From Euryodendron excelsum (taxonomy: Eukaryota > Streptophyta > Magnoliopsida > Ericales > Pentaphylacaceae), in the NCBI GenBank assembly GCA_033060915.1, contig CM065378.1, positions 14,478,501 through 14,542,500 on the forward strand: a stretch of 64,000 bases of DNA, written 5' to 3'. Position 1 is the stretch's first letter. Every line of letters starts with the position of its first letter. The notes beneath the pieces are model-generated. The model saw nothing but the letters and a program-made list of their open reading frames with translations, made no database searches and was not told the origin of the DNA. The translations under genes and the position numbers were made by a program. Shown here piece after piece: positions 46,079-57,324 of this stretch.

Positions 46079-46206
46079 TGGAACCTGAATTTTCGGTTGA
46101 AAAAGTAAAAGAAAAGGAAAACGTGATGGAAAATGAAATAAAATTACTCTTTTATTTTGTTTAATTTTTCTTTACATTTTTTTTTTCACCGAAAATTCAG
46201 GTTCAA
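46079..46206. mobile_element. Short hairpin MITE
   Basis: AACCTGAATTTTCGGT (46082-46097) has an exact inverted copy at 46188-46203. The flanks extend the match (ttgg / ttttg). The whole unit of about 125 bp forms one hairpin. Confidence 0.7.
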
Positions 46207-46398
46207 AACAAAGCGTTAAGATCTTTTGCGCATGGGTTCAAACCCCATAGAATGCAATTCGGAGGGCTAAAGTTATGCCATCCTCTCTTTTCATAATAGC
46301 GGTTTTCTTTTCAATTAAAAAAATAGAGTTCAAGTTTGAGTTGTAATTTGAAGAGGAGAAATGTCAGCGCTTGCTGCTAGCACCGCCCTTTAGAGAGG

Positions 46399-46855
46399 GT
46401 CTTTTGTTTCGTACACACAGAATCATGCAATTCCAAGTGGGAAGTGGTAATCTTGGAATTAAGAATTGGAGGCTAAATTATAAAATAGCCCTTTGAGAGA
46501 TTTTTAATCGTGAGATTTTTGTCACTTTTACCCCATCCCATGAAACGAACATGGTATTGAGTTGAGTTGACTCAGGTCAGGTCTCCAATTTGCTTACATA
46601 AAAAGGAGATCAAAATAACTAGTTAGTAAAGGGTTTTTTTTTTATCTCGTACACACAAGATTAAATAATCTCAAGGGAGTGATAATCTTGGAATTAAGTA
46701 CCAGAAAAAAAAAAGGTAATCTTGGAATTTAGATTGGAGGCCAAATTATAAAATAACTCTAAGAGAGATTTTTAATAGAGAGATTTTTGTTACTTTTAAC
46801 CCAACACATGAAACAAACATGGTATTGAGTTGAGTCGGCTCAGCTCAGGTCTCAA
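46399..46855. repeat. Direct duplication upstream of the proteasome gene
   Basis: About 190 bp at 46399-46590 recurs at 46640-46855 with substitutions and a short A-rich insertion. Shared phrases include cgtacacaca, taatcttggaatta, ggccaaattataaaata, gagagatttttaat and acatggtattgagttgagt. It lies 100-500 bp before the leader of the proteasome gene. Confidence 0.7.
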
Positions 46856-46959
46856 TGGTTATACTTTGGGCTTTTTTGCAATTATTCTGGAAGTCAATGG
46901 ACCACATAGAATATAATTAAACTCGATCATTTAACTGGCCGGGCCAGAGAATTAATTTT

Positions 46960-47185
46960 TAGGACTGAAGCCTGATATGTCCCAACTCCGAAGCTGCCCT
47001 CAAACGGGCCGCAACATGGGCGGATGGTTCACCCGGCCCATTCTTGCCCCTGGGGTGTCGCACAATAAAACCCCCAATCTAGTATTCTACTATTCTTCCA
47101 ACTCCAAGCGCTCCAAATCAGTCGAGGTTTTGCAAATATTCTCCTTCCGATCTCCTGCGATTTCATTATCTCTCCGTTCGAACAG
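46960..47185 (+). promoter_or_regulatory. Proteasome beta5 gene 5' leader exon (approximate)
   Basis: The sequence up to CGAACAG|GTAATA (47185/47186) looks like a non-coding first exon. Acceptors at 47727 or 47734 join it just before the ATG. A (TA)n run starts the intron. The transcription start is not defined. Confidence 0.5.
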
Positions 47186-47736
47186 GTAATATATATATAT
47201 ATAATACATGCATTTGCTTAGATGCTTGATCTCATATCGATTCTTTAATGTAGATTGCTGGTAATCAATCGATTCTTAGTAGACTATCTGTTCACAATCT
47301 GACTTCCTATTCTCATTGCGTTGTCGTTATTGTTGTCTTTGAAATTAGTTGATTCCAGTTTAGTTTTAAGGTTTCCCTCTGAATGCTTAAGAATTATAGC
47401 ATCATTCGATTGACTTTTTCTGTTTGGTTGCTGAGAAACAATGAGATAATTATAAGAAAAAAGGAAAGTTTGAATCATTCAATTTAAGTTGTTTATGATT
47501 CCATCGATAGGAAAGTCTAAAGCGATCAGTAATAGATGAGATCCCTGGGGATTACACCTGATGCTTTCTTTTCATTTCTGACATCTCTCAATCTTAGTGT
47601 GTTTTGTCCCCCTCTTTGTTTGGTGCGGTGACCTATAAATACATATACCCGCAAATGTGTGTGCGCGCACATTCTTTGCTATGAATTCTGTAATTAATTC
47701 TGTTATTAAATGTTCTAATTGTTCTAGGTTGTAGGT

Positions 47737-50700
47737 ATGAAGTTCGATACTAGTGGGCTTGAGTCACATGGGCTGCTCCTTGGAGCAAGCAACGAGCTTT
47801 TCAGTGGGTTCTCAATTGCCCCATCTTTTGAGATTCCCGATACTGCTGATGTGAGTTTGATGTATTAATATCAGATTTTGATAATCTGATTCTATTAAGA
47901 GAATCCTTTATTAGTTTTTGGTTTGATTTGTATTAATTATTTTTTTAATCTTCTGTTGTTTCAGTTTGATTGCTTTCAGAAAGAAGCTGTACAGATGGTG
48001 AAACCAGCAAAGGGCACAACAACTCTAGCTTTCATTTTTAAGGGGGGTGTAATGGTTGCTGCTGACTCCCGCGCGAGCATGGGAGGCTACATCTGTATGT
48101 TCATGCATCTTTTTATCACGCTGTTTCTTCTCATTGTTTTTGGATATTTTGAAAAATATACCATGCTTAACACTTTGTAATTTTCACAGCCTCACAATCC
48201 GTGAAGAAAATCATTGAAATTAATCCTTATATGCTTGGCACAATGGCTGGTGGAGCAGCTGACTGCCAATTCTGGCATAGAAATCTGGGTATTAAGGTAA
48301 TTCACTTAATGTTTTTCCTTATCTGCATGGTATGCATTTGTTCCTGTCCAGGTTTCCATTACTATATTCCTACCATGTCAGTGTCAAGTGTGGACATACT
48401 CATATACATAGGTTTTCCAACACAGTAAACCTGGGAATTAGGGCATCCAGACATGGTCGTGTGTGTACATTTACCTGTATTTTTATAATGATGCTCCTTT
48501 TTATAGAAACTTGCCTGTCCAAGTCCACCAGAAAGTAGAAATGAGCAGCGGGAGGCAAATCCATCCCCCCCCTCCCCAACCCACCCACCAAAACAAAAGA
48601 AGAAAAAAAAGATTAAAACACAGGTTTTTACATTAAAGCAAAGCCCAAGAATAGAATAGAATTATCAGAAAAAAAAGGGAAGAAAAGAATATGAACACTG
48701 GGAGGGAATAGGATGAGAAGGCTTTTATAAGCTGACTCAGAGTTTATTGGTTATGTGATTAGTTGCTTGGCTGTTAGTTTTTCAAAAGATCTATTGATGC
48801 TGCTCCTGTTTTTATATATAGCACCATGCAATAAATATATGCATATTGCTTATTAATGCAGACATTTCAGGACTATGTGCTTCAAAATCTTTTTCCATAG
48901 AAAGAGTTCTGTAGTTAGTAGTTGCTATCCTGACATGGTGTTAGCAAAAAATGGACTCTTCAGGAAGGTTCTAGTTGTAATGCTTCTAGAGTTTTCTTCA
49001 CAGTTTGTTTTCATTTTTATTGTGTTACTGTGCTGCATAGTCCAATAAACTAGAAATATGGATCGGCCATAATCGCACTTTTCCTGTGTGATAATAATAG
49101 AACTAACTCTGGTTAGTTCTATTATTAAATAAATGAGGAAAAGAGCAAAGGATGCATGTGGCATTTGTGAGATAGTGGTCAACCTGCCTAGGAGGGGGTA
49201 AGCTCTGGCTCTACTGATCATGTTGGCACTTGCCTTGGTGTCTGGACCATCTCTTGATTCATCTGCCATTATGATCTCCCAGTCAGAATTCAACTTTTAT
49301 AAGCAGTAAGTCATTTGGTAGATTTTCATGAATGACAGTTGATATAGGTAAAAATTGCCTCATCAACGGTACACACTTAACTGGAAGTGCAGAACTGCTG
49401 GCCATCTATTCTAAAAATAAGCATGAAGTAGTGGGGCAAAAGTTCAGCCTGGTTATTAACTCCCATCCAATATATATTTCTATTCTCATCTGTCTAAGCC
49501 ATGATCATTTTCTTCTGACTATGTGGGACTGCATTTATATAGAATAGAGCTAATTGCTTTGCAAGCTGTTGAAAAATTAGGATGTAATGGTAATCAAAAT
49601 GCTATGGTCCTCTTACTTTCTACAACTATTGGTGTAAGACCATGTTTACCCTTGAATCACACGTTTTTAGTGTGTCCTCTACATTAGTATGTCAATTATT
49701 TGACCACTGTAAGGAATGTATTTCTTAAGACAACTATTTAACCATCAATTTTTGCCATAATGCAAGATTGGCAAGGTTATGATTAAAGCACCCATTGCAG
49801 ATGTCACAAATTATTGGAGAGGCCTCTCCTCCAAGGGTTTGAGGTAGGGATTTATTTTTACTTTTCATTATTAGTATTTTTTTTTTTTTGGGGGGGGGGG
49901 GGTGTGGTTGAGTGAGAGATGGATCATGTAACAATGAAAACAAGAGCACATACAGAAAGGATGGTTTGGGGAAAAAAGGCAAAAGTTCAAGAGACTAAAT
50001 TTGTTGTGTTTTATCAGAAAAAAATAAGACTTGGAGGTTGGAAGAATATAACTTAAATAGGCTTTTTGCAGTTGTGGACTTCTCTTAATGATGGTGCTTG
50101 AGTAGCCTGAGGTTAAGCTCTACGTGCTTATGGTGAGCGTTTGGTGAAGTACTAGTGAAGGGGGTCTTCAATGCATTATTACTGTATGCGTGCTACAAGT
50201 TTTTGTTGACACTAGTTTTTTTCATTCTCACAAAGCAGGTGATATTACTCTGCTACCATATCTATTTTCCTCCTGATCACTTGTTTATTGTTGTCACGTG
50301 CTTTCTATGCTCCATGATAAAGTCATGTTCTGTTGTTTGATTCATTGGAAGTTGGAATTTTATCTGGTAGCGAGGGATAGAGGGAGATTATAAAAGAGGA
50401 AGTTGTTCATCCTATAGAAGGGAATTGTGCTATTCTTTGTTAAGAAAGATAAAGTTAATACTATTAGAAAACTTGATGCAGTTTGTAGTTCTAGACAAAT
50501 GTATATATAGTTTGCCCATATTTTTCATTAATGACGCAATACATTACTTAACATCGCTCGAAGCAAAATTACTGCATTGTAGTTGCCCATTGTCTATTCT
50601 TGGAAAGCAGCCTAACCACATAATTGTGCGAGCTCTGTAGTTGCTGAATATGTTACCTTGCTAAACAAACAATCAGCTTGGTGCAGCTGTGTGATTGACT

Positions 50701-52036
50701 GGTTTAAATTTGACAGCAATGCCATATTGCATCTTTAATATTGGTTTTAGGATCTAGGGACTTGAAATTCTTAATAATAGAGTTTTTCCCGTTTATGATA
50801 GCTAACAACATTTGTCTTTCATATTTCAGTGCCGACTTCATGAACTTGCGAATAAGCGCAGAATTTCAGTTACAGGGGCCTCGAAGCTGTTAGCAAACAT
50901 TCTATATAATTACCGTGGAATGGGTTTGTCAGTTGGAACCATGATTGCTGGTTGGGATGAAACTGTAATGACAATTGAATATTAGGGAATAATGCTGCTT
51001 ATCATGCCTTTGTTGGATTGTTACAAGTCCTATTCCTTCTTGTGGCTGCAGGGTCCTGGTCTCTATTATGTGGACAGTGATGGAGGGCGTCTAAAGGGAA
51101 TGAGATTTTCCGTTGGATCTGGTTCACCATATGCTTATGGAGTACTGGACAATGGGTGAGTTATCTAAACACAAACCCACCCCCCCCAAAAAAAAAAAAT
51201 AACAATAATAATAATAATAAATATATCTCTGCTGCTCCATTGATGTTTTTCAGAAATGCATTTCTTGTTTCTGCTTCAAAATTTCCTTCTGAACTGTTGC
51301 ATTTTAGACATACCATAAAGTGGGGGACAGCCGCCAGTATGCATCTTGTGGGAATCCTCATATGAAGGGTAAACAGAACTAAAGATTGTAAAAGCAAGAA
51401 TAGTATTGGGAAATTATCTGGGAGAAATGCTTGGATGTATTTGGGAAAGTTGATTCCCTGTGATTTTAATTGGTTCAAGCTTCTCTTTTTGCTTGCTTCT
51501 TCAATGCTGTCACTTTCCAATTCTTATGATGGTTTCGTTTAGCCCCAATCCATCTCCTCTGTCACAATGTACTGACAGAGCCAACTGAAAGAAAAACTAC
51601 GTATTGATGTTTGGGTTGCAGACTAGCAGCATTGAGTTTTGTTACAATCTCACTGTCCTGCATGATAAAAGTGATTTCTTGATTTTTAAGATGCCAAATA
51701 GGCTACGTGCCAGCCTTATTGATTCCATGTCTGCAACTATTGTAATATATAACATGCTAATTCTTAGTCAACATGATATGCTGCCTCATATAAAGGAATG
51801 CAAGCATATTATAGCTTAAGACTTTGCACAATCAGAGCAATTGGAACTGAATCTGTCATGCATTTTCCATGACCAACATATTTAAAGAGTTTTCTATGTG
51901 CTTATTCTGTTGTTTTTTGTCAACTTGGTAGGTATCGTTACGACATGTCAGTGGATGAAGCTGCAGAGTTGGCTAGACGTTCAATTTATCATGCTACATA
52001 CCGAGATGGAGCAAGTGGTGGTGTTGCTAGTGGTAT

Positions 52037-52075
<39 letters not shown>

Positions 52076-52264
52076 GTGTTTGTGAGGGTGTTGGGTCTGA
52101 GACTTAGGAATCTACCTCTTTATGTTCTTTTATCAGTGTATCATGTGGGACCTGACGGATGGAAGAAACTCTCTGGAGATGATGTTGCTGAACTTCACTA
52201 CAATTACTATCCAGGTGAACCAATGGCAGTAGAACAGGAGATGGTTGAGACTTCGGGGCTTTGA
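47737..52264 (+). CDS. 20S proteasome subunit beta type-5 (chymotrypsin-like)
   Basis: Seven coding exons (47737-47850, 47965-48094, 48190-48296, 50830-50964, 51052-51155, 51932-52032, 52137-52264) join cleanly to 272 residues. The propeptide ends ...PAKG, and Thr56 of GTTTLAF is the catalytic Thr1 exposed by autocleavage. Asp17 (AADSR), Lys33 (SVKK) and the Ser129 region ([12 protein letters not shown]) of the mature enzyme are all present. This subunit sits in the inner beta ring of the 20S core and gives the chymotrypsin-like activity of the 26S proteasome. It appears complete and functional. Intron 3 is long (2.5 kb) without recognisable inserts, and the last intron is short (104 bp) and contains a (CT)n tract (52038-52069). 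Confidence 0.96.
52038..52069. repeat. (CT)n microsatellite in the last proteasome intron
   Basis: About 16 CT repeats begin five bases after the GT donor of a 104-bp intron. It is likely polymorphic. Another (CT)n run is at 52651-52675, downstream of the gene. Confidence 0.95.
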
Positions 52265-53608
52265 GGGAGGGCTGCTTTGACGTTCTGTCTGTAACTCCTT
52301 ATTTTAAGTAGTGTGGTTCTTCAACAATTTCTGAACAGCCTTATTACTGCATAGCAATTTAGTTTTGCTGACAGCTTTTTGTTGCTGGTTTCAAAACTTA
52401 TAATTAACCTCTACTTTGCTCTTCTATTTGTGCTTTTATTTTATGTTATAGTTTTTAACGTTTTACCTTTTCCACCTTCATTATGTATCTTTTATTCCTG
52501 TGTATGTGTTTTAAATTTCCTCCATGTGGATGAGGCTCTCAAGTCTTCAAGCTTAAGCCAGTTTAGCCCTTATTTTCTGAAGACCTGGAACTTCATTTGA
52601 GGCCTGTGATAACTTTGATCTCAGAACCTGAAAGATGTGGTAGGAGTGCCTCTCTCTCTCTCTCTCTCTCTCTCTGAGATCTATATGATATGATTCTAGA
52701 TCCAGTTTGCGATCACATTAGATCTAGTTGCATTCTATGCTAACATTTGCTTCAATCTTTTACCCTCATGCTGTGTAAGTAGTATGTCAAAGAATCTCAG
52801 GACTGCCTATTGGAAAGTTGGTTCAATCTGACCAAGCCTCAATTCCAATTAATTAAGATTGGGGCTATGAATGTCTTCTCTTGTTGGATTTATACGAAGT
52901 AAATACTCTGGTCACAGGGAAACTATATTTTCTTCTCGCTGTTTTCGACCTGTCTGTGTTTCTTAGCAACTTCCCTCACTGGAGGAACCATGCCCCAAAC
53001 CTGTGGTGGCACTACCTTTTGCTCAGGCAGTAGGGATGGAGGAAATTCTGTTGGACTAGAAGGTATGTTCTATTGGTCTATTGGCTAGTATAAAATGTTA
53101 TGGCTGACACATCAAACAAACTTTGCTATATAGCTATTATCACTAGTATAGAAAAAGGAGGGTTATTAAATATAGGCATCTTCATCATGAGCTCTCTACT
53201 ATAGTCAAATTGGAAGATGCCAAACATTTGGATGGGGACGTGCATTTCATTGTGTGCAATAGTTGGTGGGTATGACAAATTGGTAACAATTTTATGTGGG
53301 AAATGGGGCCCCATTGCTACTCAATTACTGAATCAAACAAGTGGAGTATTACAAAAGGCTGATCACGCTTAAGAATTCCCTTGGGTACAAAGCAAAGGGT
53401 TTCTTTTCTGTTTCTCTGCCTTCCTATTCTCTTGTCTGGGAATATTACTAGCATTACAAAACCATTCTCAATATTATATTTTGTTTGCCCTTCGAGGGAA
53501 AGAACAGAAAAAAGGAAAAAATATATATATATAAAGAAACCAAAAGAACTGAGATCAAATAATAGTAGTTGTGATCTCTTCATAAGGAAAAAAAGTTTAG
53601 TAGTCCAG
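52265..53608. other. 3' flank of proteasome gene, no further gene
   Basis: Contains the 3' UTR of the proteasome gene and a (CT)n run (52651-52675). Nothing else is convincing. Confidence 0.4.
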
Positions 53609-53845
53609 TAGTACTGAATACTTGGTAAAAATTCTTATTAAATGGTGATACCTGATGGGTGAATACTTCAGCAACCTGAGATAGTAGAGTAGTGAAAAGA
53701 CTTTTAAAGAAAAATATCACTTGGTAAAATTTGATAGGATATTTTCTTAAAAGTCTTTTTACTACTTCTTAACTTCAGGTTCTTGATGTATTTACCTACC
53801 ACATGTCATCATTTGATAGAGATTATCACTAAGTACTTAGTACTA
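53609..53845. mobile_element. Long fold-back MITE
   Basis: TAGTACTGAATACTTGGT at the left mirrors TAGTACTAAGTACTTAGT read inward from the right. Complementarity continues along the whole arms, with AACCTGAGATAG versus AACCTGAAGTTAAG and AAAAGACTTTTAA versus its complement near the centre. The 237-bp unit forms one long imperfect hairpin. Confidence 0.7.
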
Positions 53846-54259
53846 TTTAATGACTGAACTATCACACACACCCAAAACGAATTATTCTTTAGTTGGGTGT
53901 ATAAAAAAAAAAATTTATTTTTGAAAATTTTTATATAGAGTCATTTACTAGAATGATGAGTGATTGATATTTTTTTTCAATTAAAACTTATTTTAGTGAA
54001 TACTTTATATTTCTACTTTATAACATTACATAGTGCAAAATAGTTAGGTAATGATGGAAGTGATAGCAGTGAAGGGGAACATTTCACCATTTTTATTGGT
54101 TGTTTTTAAATAATAAAAAAATTAGGTAGAGTCCTATCATCACATGCACATTCAACTCTCAAGGGATTATTCCCAATATCCAACTGCTCTGAAAGGATTG
54201 AGGAATCATATAAGGATACGTAGATGAAACCAAACAATAACACAAGCTGGAAGGAACAT

Positions 54260-54315
<56 letters not shown>

Positions 54316-57171
54316 CTAGATTTGTTAGCTTCTAAGCATGTTTTCATGATTGAGAGAGTGAGAGGGAGAACCATAATGTACTTCTCCACTAAACAATTGA
54401 AAAAAGTAGCACCAAGAAAAATCTCTTTTACTATTCTCTTTTCTCCCTCTCATGGAACAACAGTACTTGAGAAATCACACAGACAAGAGTGTATGGAAAT
54501 GAAAGAATGTCTTTGAGACTATCATATGATTAGTATAAAGACAGTGGTGTTAGTTATGTGAAGGGATTGCTTTGATTAGTAACCCAACCCCTTCTTTCCT
54601 CACCCAACCTTGCCAATTGTTTTGATTTAGCGGTTTTGTAGTAGGAAATTTTTAAGACCTCTGCAGTGCTCTTTAATTTCGCGGAAAAAAATATACAAAT
54701 GTAACCTTTTTTTATTTATAGAAATCTAATGATGCTACTGTTGATTTTTTGATATATGATTATTTTGTTATAAAATAGGAAAATCATAAAAGGCCATGTC
54801 ATTTTATATAATATTTCATTTATCTAACATTACTTTAATTTTAGGCTCACTTGGGACGGTCAAAGCGAGCTCATTCATGTGAAAGGTCATGACAGGACAA
54901 GCTGTTGTACACTAAGCCATATACTTATCGTGTTAAATTGAATTATGGTAATTTTTTAAATGGAGTTATGGTAATTTTTAAATGCAAATGAATTGCAAAA
55001 GATTCTACGCCCATATTACAAGGGTGATTAGCAGTTTTATTGGGTGATTAGTACTCAATTGGTTTTTCAACCTCGTGTAATGTCCATTAATTAAGGTGTG
55101 TGCAATGTGTGTGCTTACAAAATGGATAAATTTATGTCAAATTTAAACATGCATAAGTTGCTTAAAAAGTGGGTCATACATTTTTTAGGCCCCATGATGA
55201 GCAAGAAAAACGGAATTCTGACGTTCTTGTGATCCATAATATATCAATTAATTAGTGTCAGAAATTAGATCCGTTGTCGCTGACGGTCGTACCCAAAATT
55301 TATCCCATGGCATGTTTCACATATCAATTTGGGATTCCGAATTTACGAGAAAAAAAAAATAAGAAAAAGCAAAAAAAGAGATAATAAAATGTTAAATTTT
55401 AAATTTTAATAATTGTTTTTTTTTTTCATAACCAAACATGAAAAATAATTTTATATTTTTTTTATCTCTCTTAAAAAATTCCGAATTCAAATACCATATA
55501 AAAGAAATAGTCACATTTAAAATTTCTTACATCGCTTATATGTCCAGAACCATCGTAGTACACACCCGACTCCACATACGCATGCTCGACCATGACACAT
55601 GATCACATTATCCTGCCTCTTCTTAACTTTCCCTCATGACCCAAAATTTTTCCGGTATTTAAATATGCTCTAGCTCAATAAGGCCCATGAACCAATTAAG
55701 GACATCATTATGTTATGTTTGGAATTTAAATTCATCAAAGTAAAAATAAAATGTGAGAAAAAAATAAATAAAATAAAAAAATATTTTTGTTCTCTTCTCT
55801 CTAATTTTTTTTTTTTTTTTTTCCATCATTAAATCTTTGATCCAAACATATCTTTAAAGTTCAAATTTTACTTGGTGTAATTTCATGTAGTAAAAGTTTG
55901 AAAGAAAAAAACCAACTCAGTTAGTTAAGTTGATTAGGGCTATTGGTTTCACTTTAGAAGGTTAAGAGTCTAACTTTTTTCAAATTCAAGAGTTAACCGT
56001 AAATAATTTATTACTTTGTTAGTACTCTAATCTCAACATGAATGGTTTGTCTCTAATCGAATCAGAAAGAGGATCAGTCGAGCTACGTGTAAATTGACAT
56101 CATTTTGATGATAAATTCTATAAAAAATTCTTGTTTGTATAGCATTACTTTGAATTAGTGCAAGCAAACTGGTCTGAACACCCCTATCAGGTGGGAAAAA
56201 ACAAAACTTGAAACAAAAAACGTAGCACAAAGGTATCATACAGAGAGAAACAGAAAGAGAGAAAGACCAAAGACCAAGGCCTTTGGACTAATGGTTATCA
56301 CCTTGCCTTGACTTAGGTGAGGTTAGAGGTTCGACTTGTGGTAGGTGTGTGGTGCATGGGACATATAACATCTGCTCCTCCTGTCGCTTTAACTTTATAG
56401 AATTTAGCCTAATAACTTACTAACTCCCCCTGCCAACATCCCCTGCTTTGCTAACTATACTTGTAATTAGGGGTGCATAAACGAATCAAAAAATTTAAGA
56501 ACTGAACCAACTCGACCTTTATGGATCGATTTGGTTAGTGTCTGTCAAATGATTATTAACTCGATATTCGGTTTGATTCTCGATTTCATATTTTTTAAAC
56601 TCGAACTGAATGTCAAAATGGAATTGAGATATTTTTATTTCAAAAAAAAATATAAATATTTTAATACAAAACCTATTTGTAATTAATTATTATTAATTTG
56701 TATTTATATGTCACTTTTTTTTATTTTTTTTAAAAAATTAAAAATACAAAACCAATTCTATTATTTTATTTTTTAAATTAAATAAATAATACACAATTAA
56801 AATAAAACTGACCCGACCAAACATGTTCGAACCAACTTGAGATATAAAATTAAACCTAACTAACCCAAACCGAGTTTAATTGGTTGGGTTCAATTCTATT
56901 AAATAAGCAATCAAATTTTGAGTTTAAAATTTTAGAATTAATTAAAATTAAATCGATTCTGGTCCAAGTACGGGCTTGACTATGGACAACAAGTTGATCT
57001 CTTCTCCAAAAAAAAAATAAATAAATAAAAAATAAGGACCCAATACGGATGCAAAAAAACCCTTGCTTTTCCTCTACTCCCCTTCCGTTAGGAAGTCTCT
57101 CTTTTGGCGGGAGGTGGGACCCAGCCAATCAAATACCAGCATCTATTTCCTCTCACTCACGGGTCTCTGTC
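53846..57171. other. Intergenic repeats and microsatellite
   Basis: No gene is supported. The region has a (CT)n run of about 26 units at 54261-54313 and two fold-back MITE-like units with 'ttgggattccgaattt' ends (55328-55496) and 'atgtttgga' ends (55712-55853). A tRNA-derived SINE-like stretch lies at about 56260-56470, where ggactaatggttatcacctt resembles an A box and ggttcgactt a B box. A single hAT-like end taggggtgcataaacg at 56467 has no partner found. Confidence 0.45.
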
Positions 57172-57181
57172 TCATAAATAC
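57172..57181 (+). promoter_or_regulatory. Candidate TATA box of the LRR kinase gene
   Basis: TCATAAATAC lies about 145 bp before the ATG, with ccaatcaaat (CCAAT-like) about 46 bp upstream. This is a plausible core promoter. Confidence 0.5.
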
Positions 57182-57324
57182 CCCAACTTCCCCCTCCCCG
57201 CACAGACAGAACAACAACCCCACTCCACCGCCATGATCCGCCACCTTCTTCCTCTCAGCTCAGTTTTGTTTCTCTGACTTCGTTCAGCTGTTAAAGTGAA
57301 CACAACAATACAAGAACCATCGAA

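Noticed and set aside
46215..46270. tRNA-like phrase gcgttaagatc...gggttcaaacccc
   Set aside because: A B-box-like sequence is present but no acceptor stem, D arm or anticodon arm can be formed around it.
48925..49293. Minus-strand ORF of 122 residues in the long proteasome intron
   Set aside because: No recognisable domain, lies within an intron, and the composition fits chance.
51161..51520. Minus-strand ORF with poly-Leu/Phe/Gly tail
   Set aside because: Low-complexity translation of A/C-runs in a proteasome intron.
54159..54389. Minus-strand ORF with a long Arg-Glu repeat
   Set aside because: Produced by translating the (CT)n microsatellite at 54261-54313.
56467..57000. Second hAT-like element starting at the taggggtgcata end
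   Set aside because: No matching right end or 8-bp target duplication could be found, so only the single end is noted.
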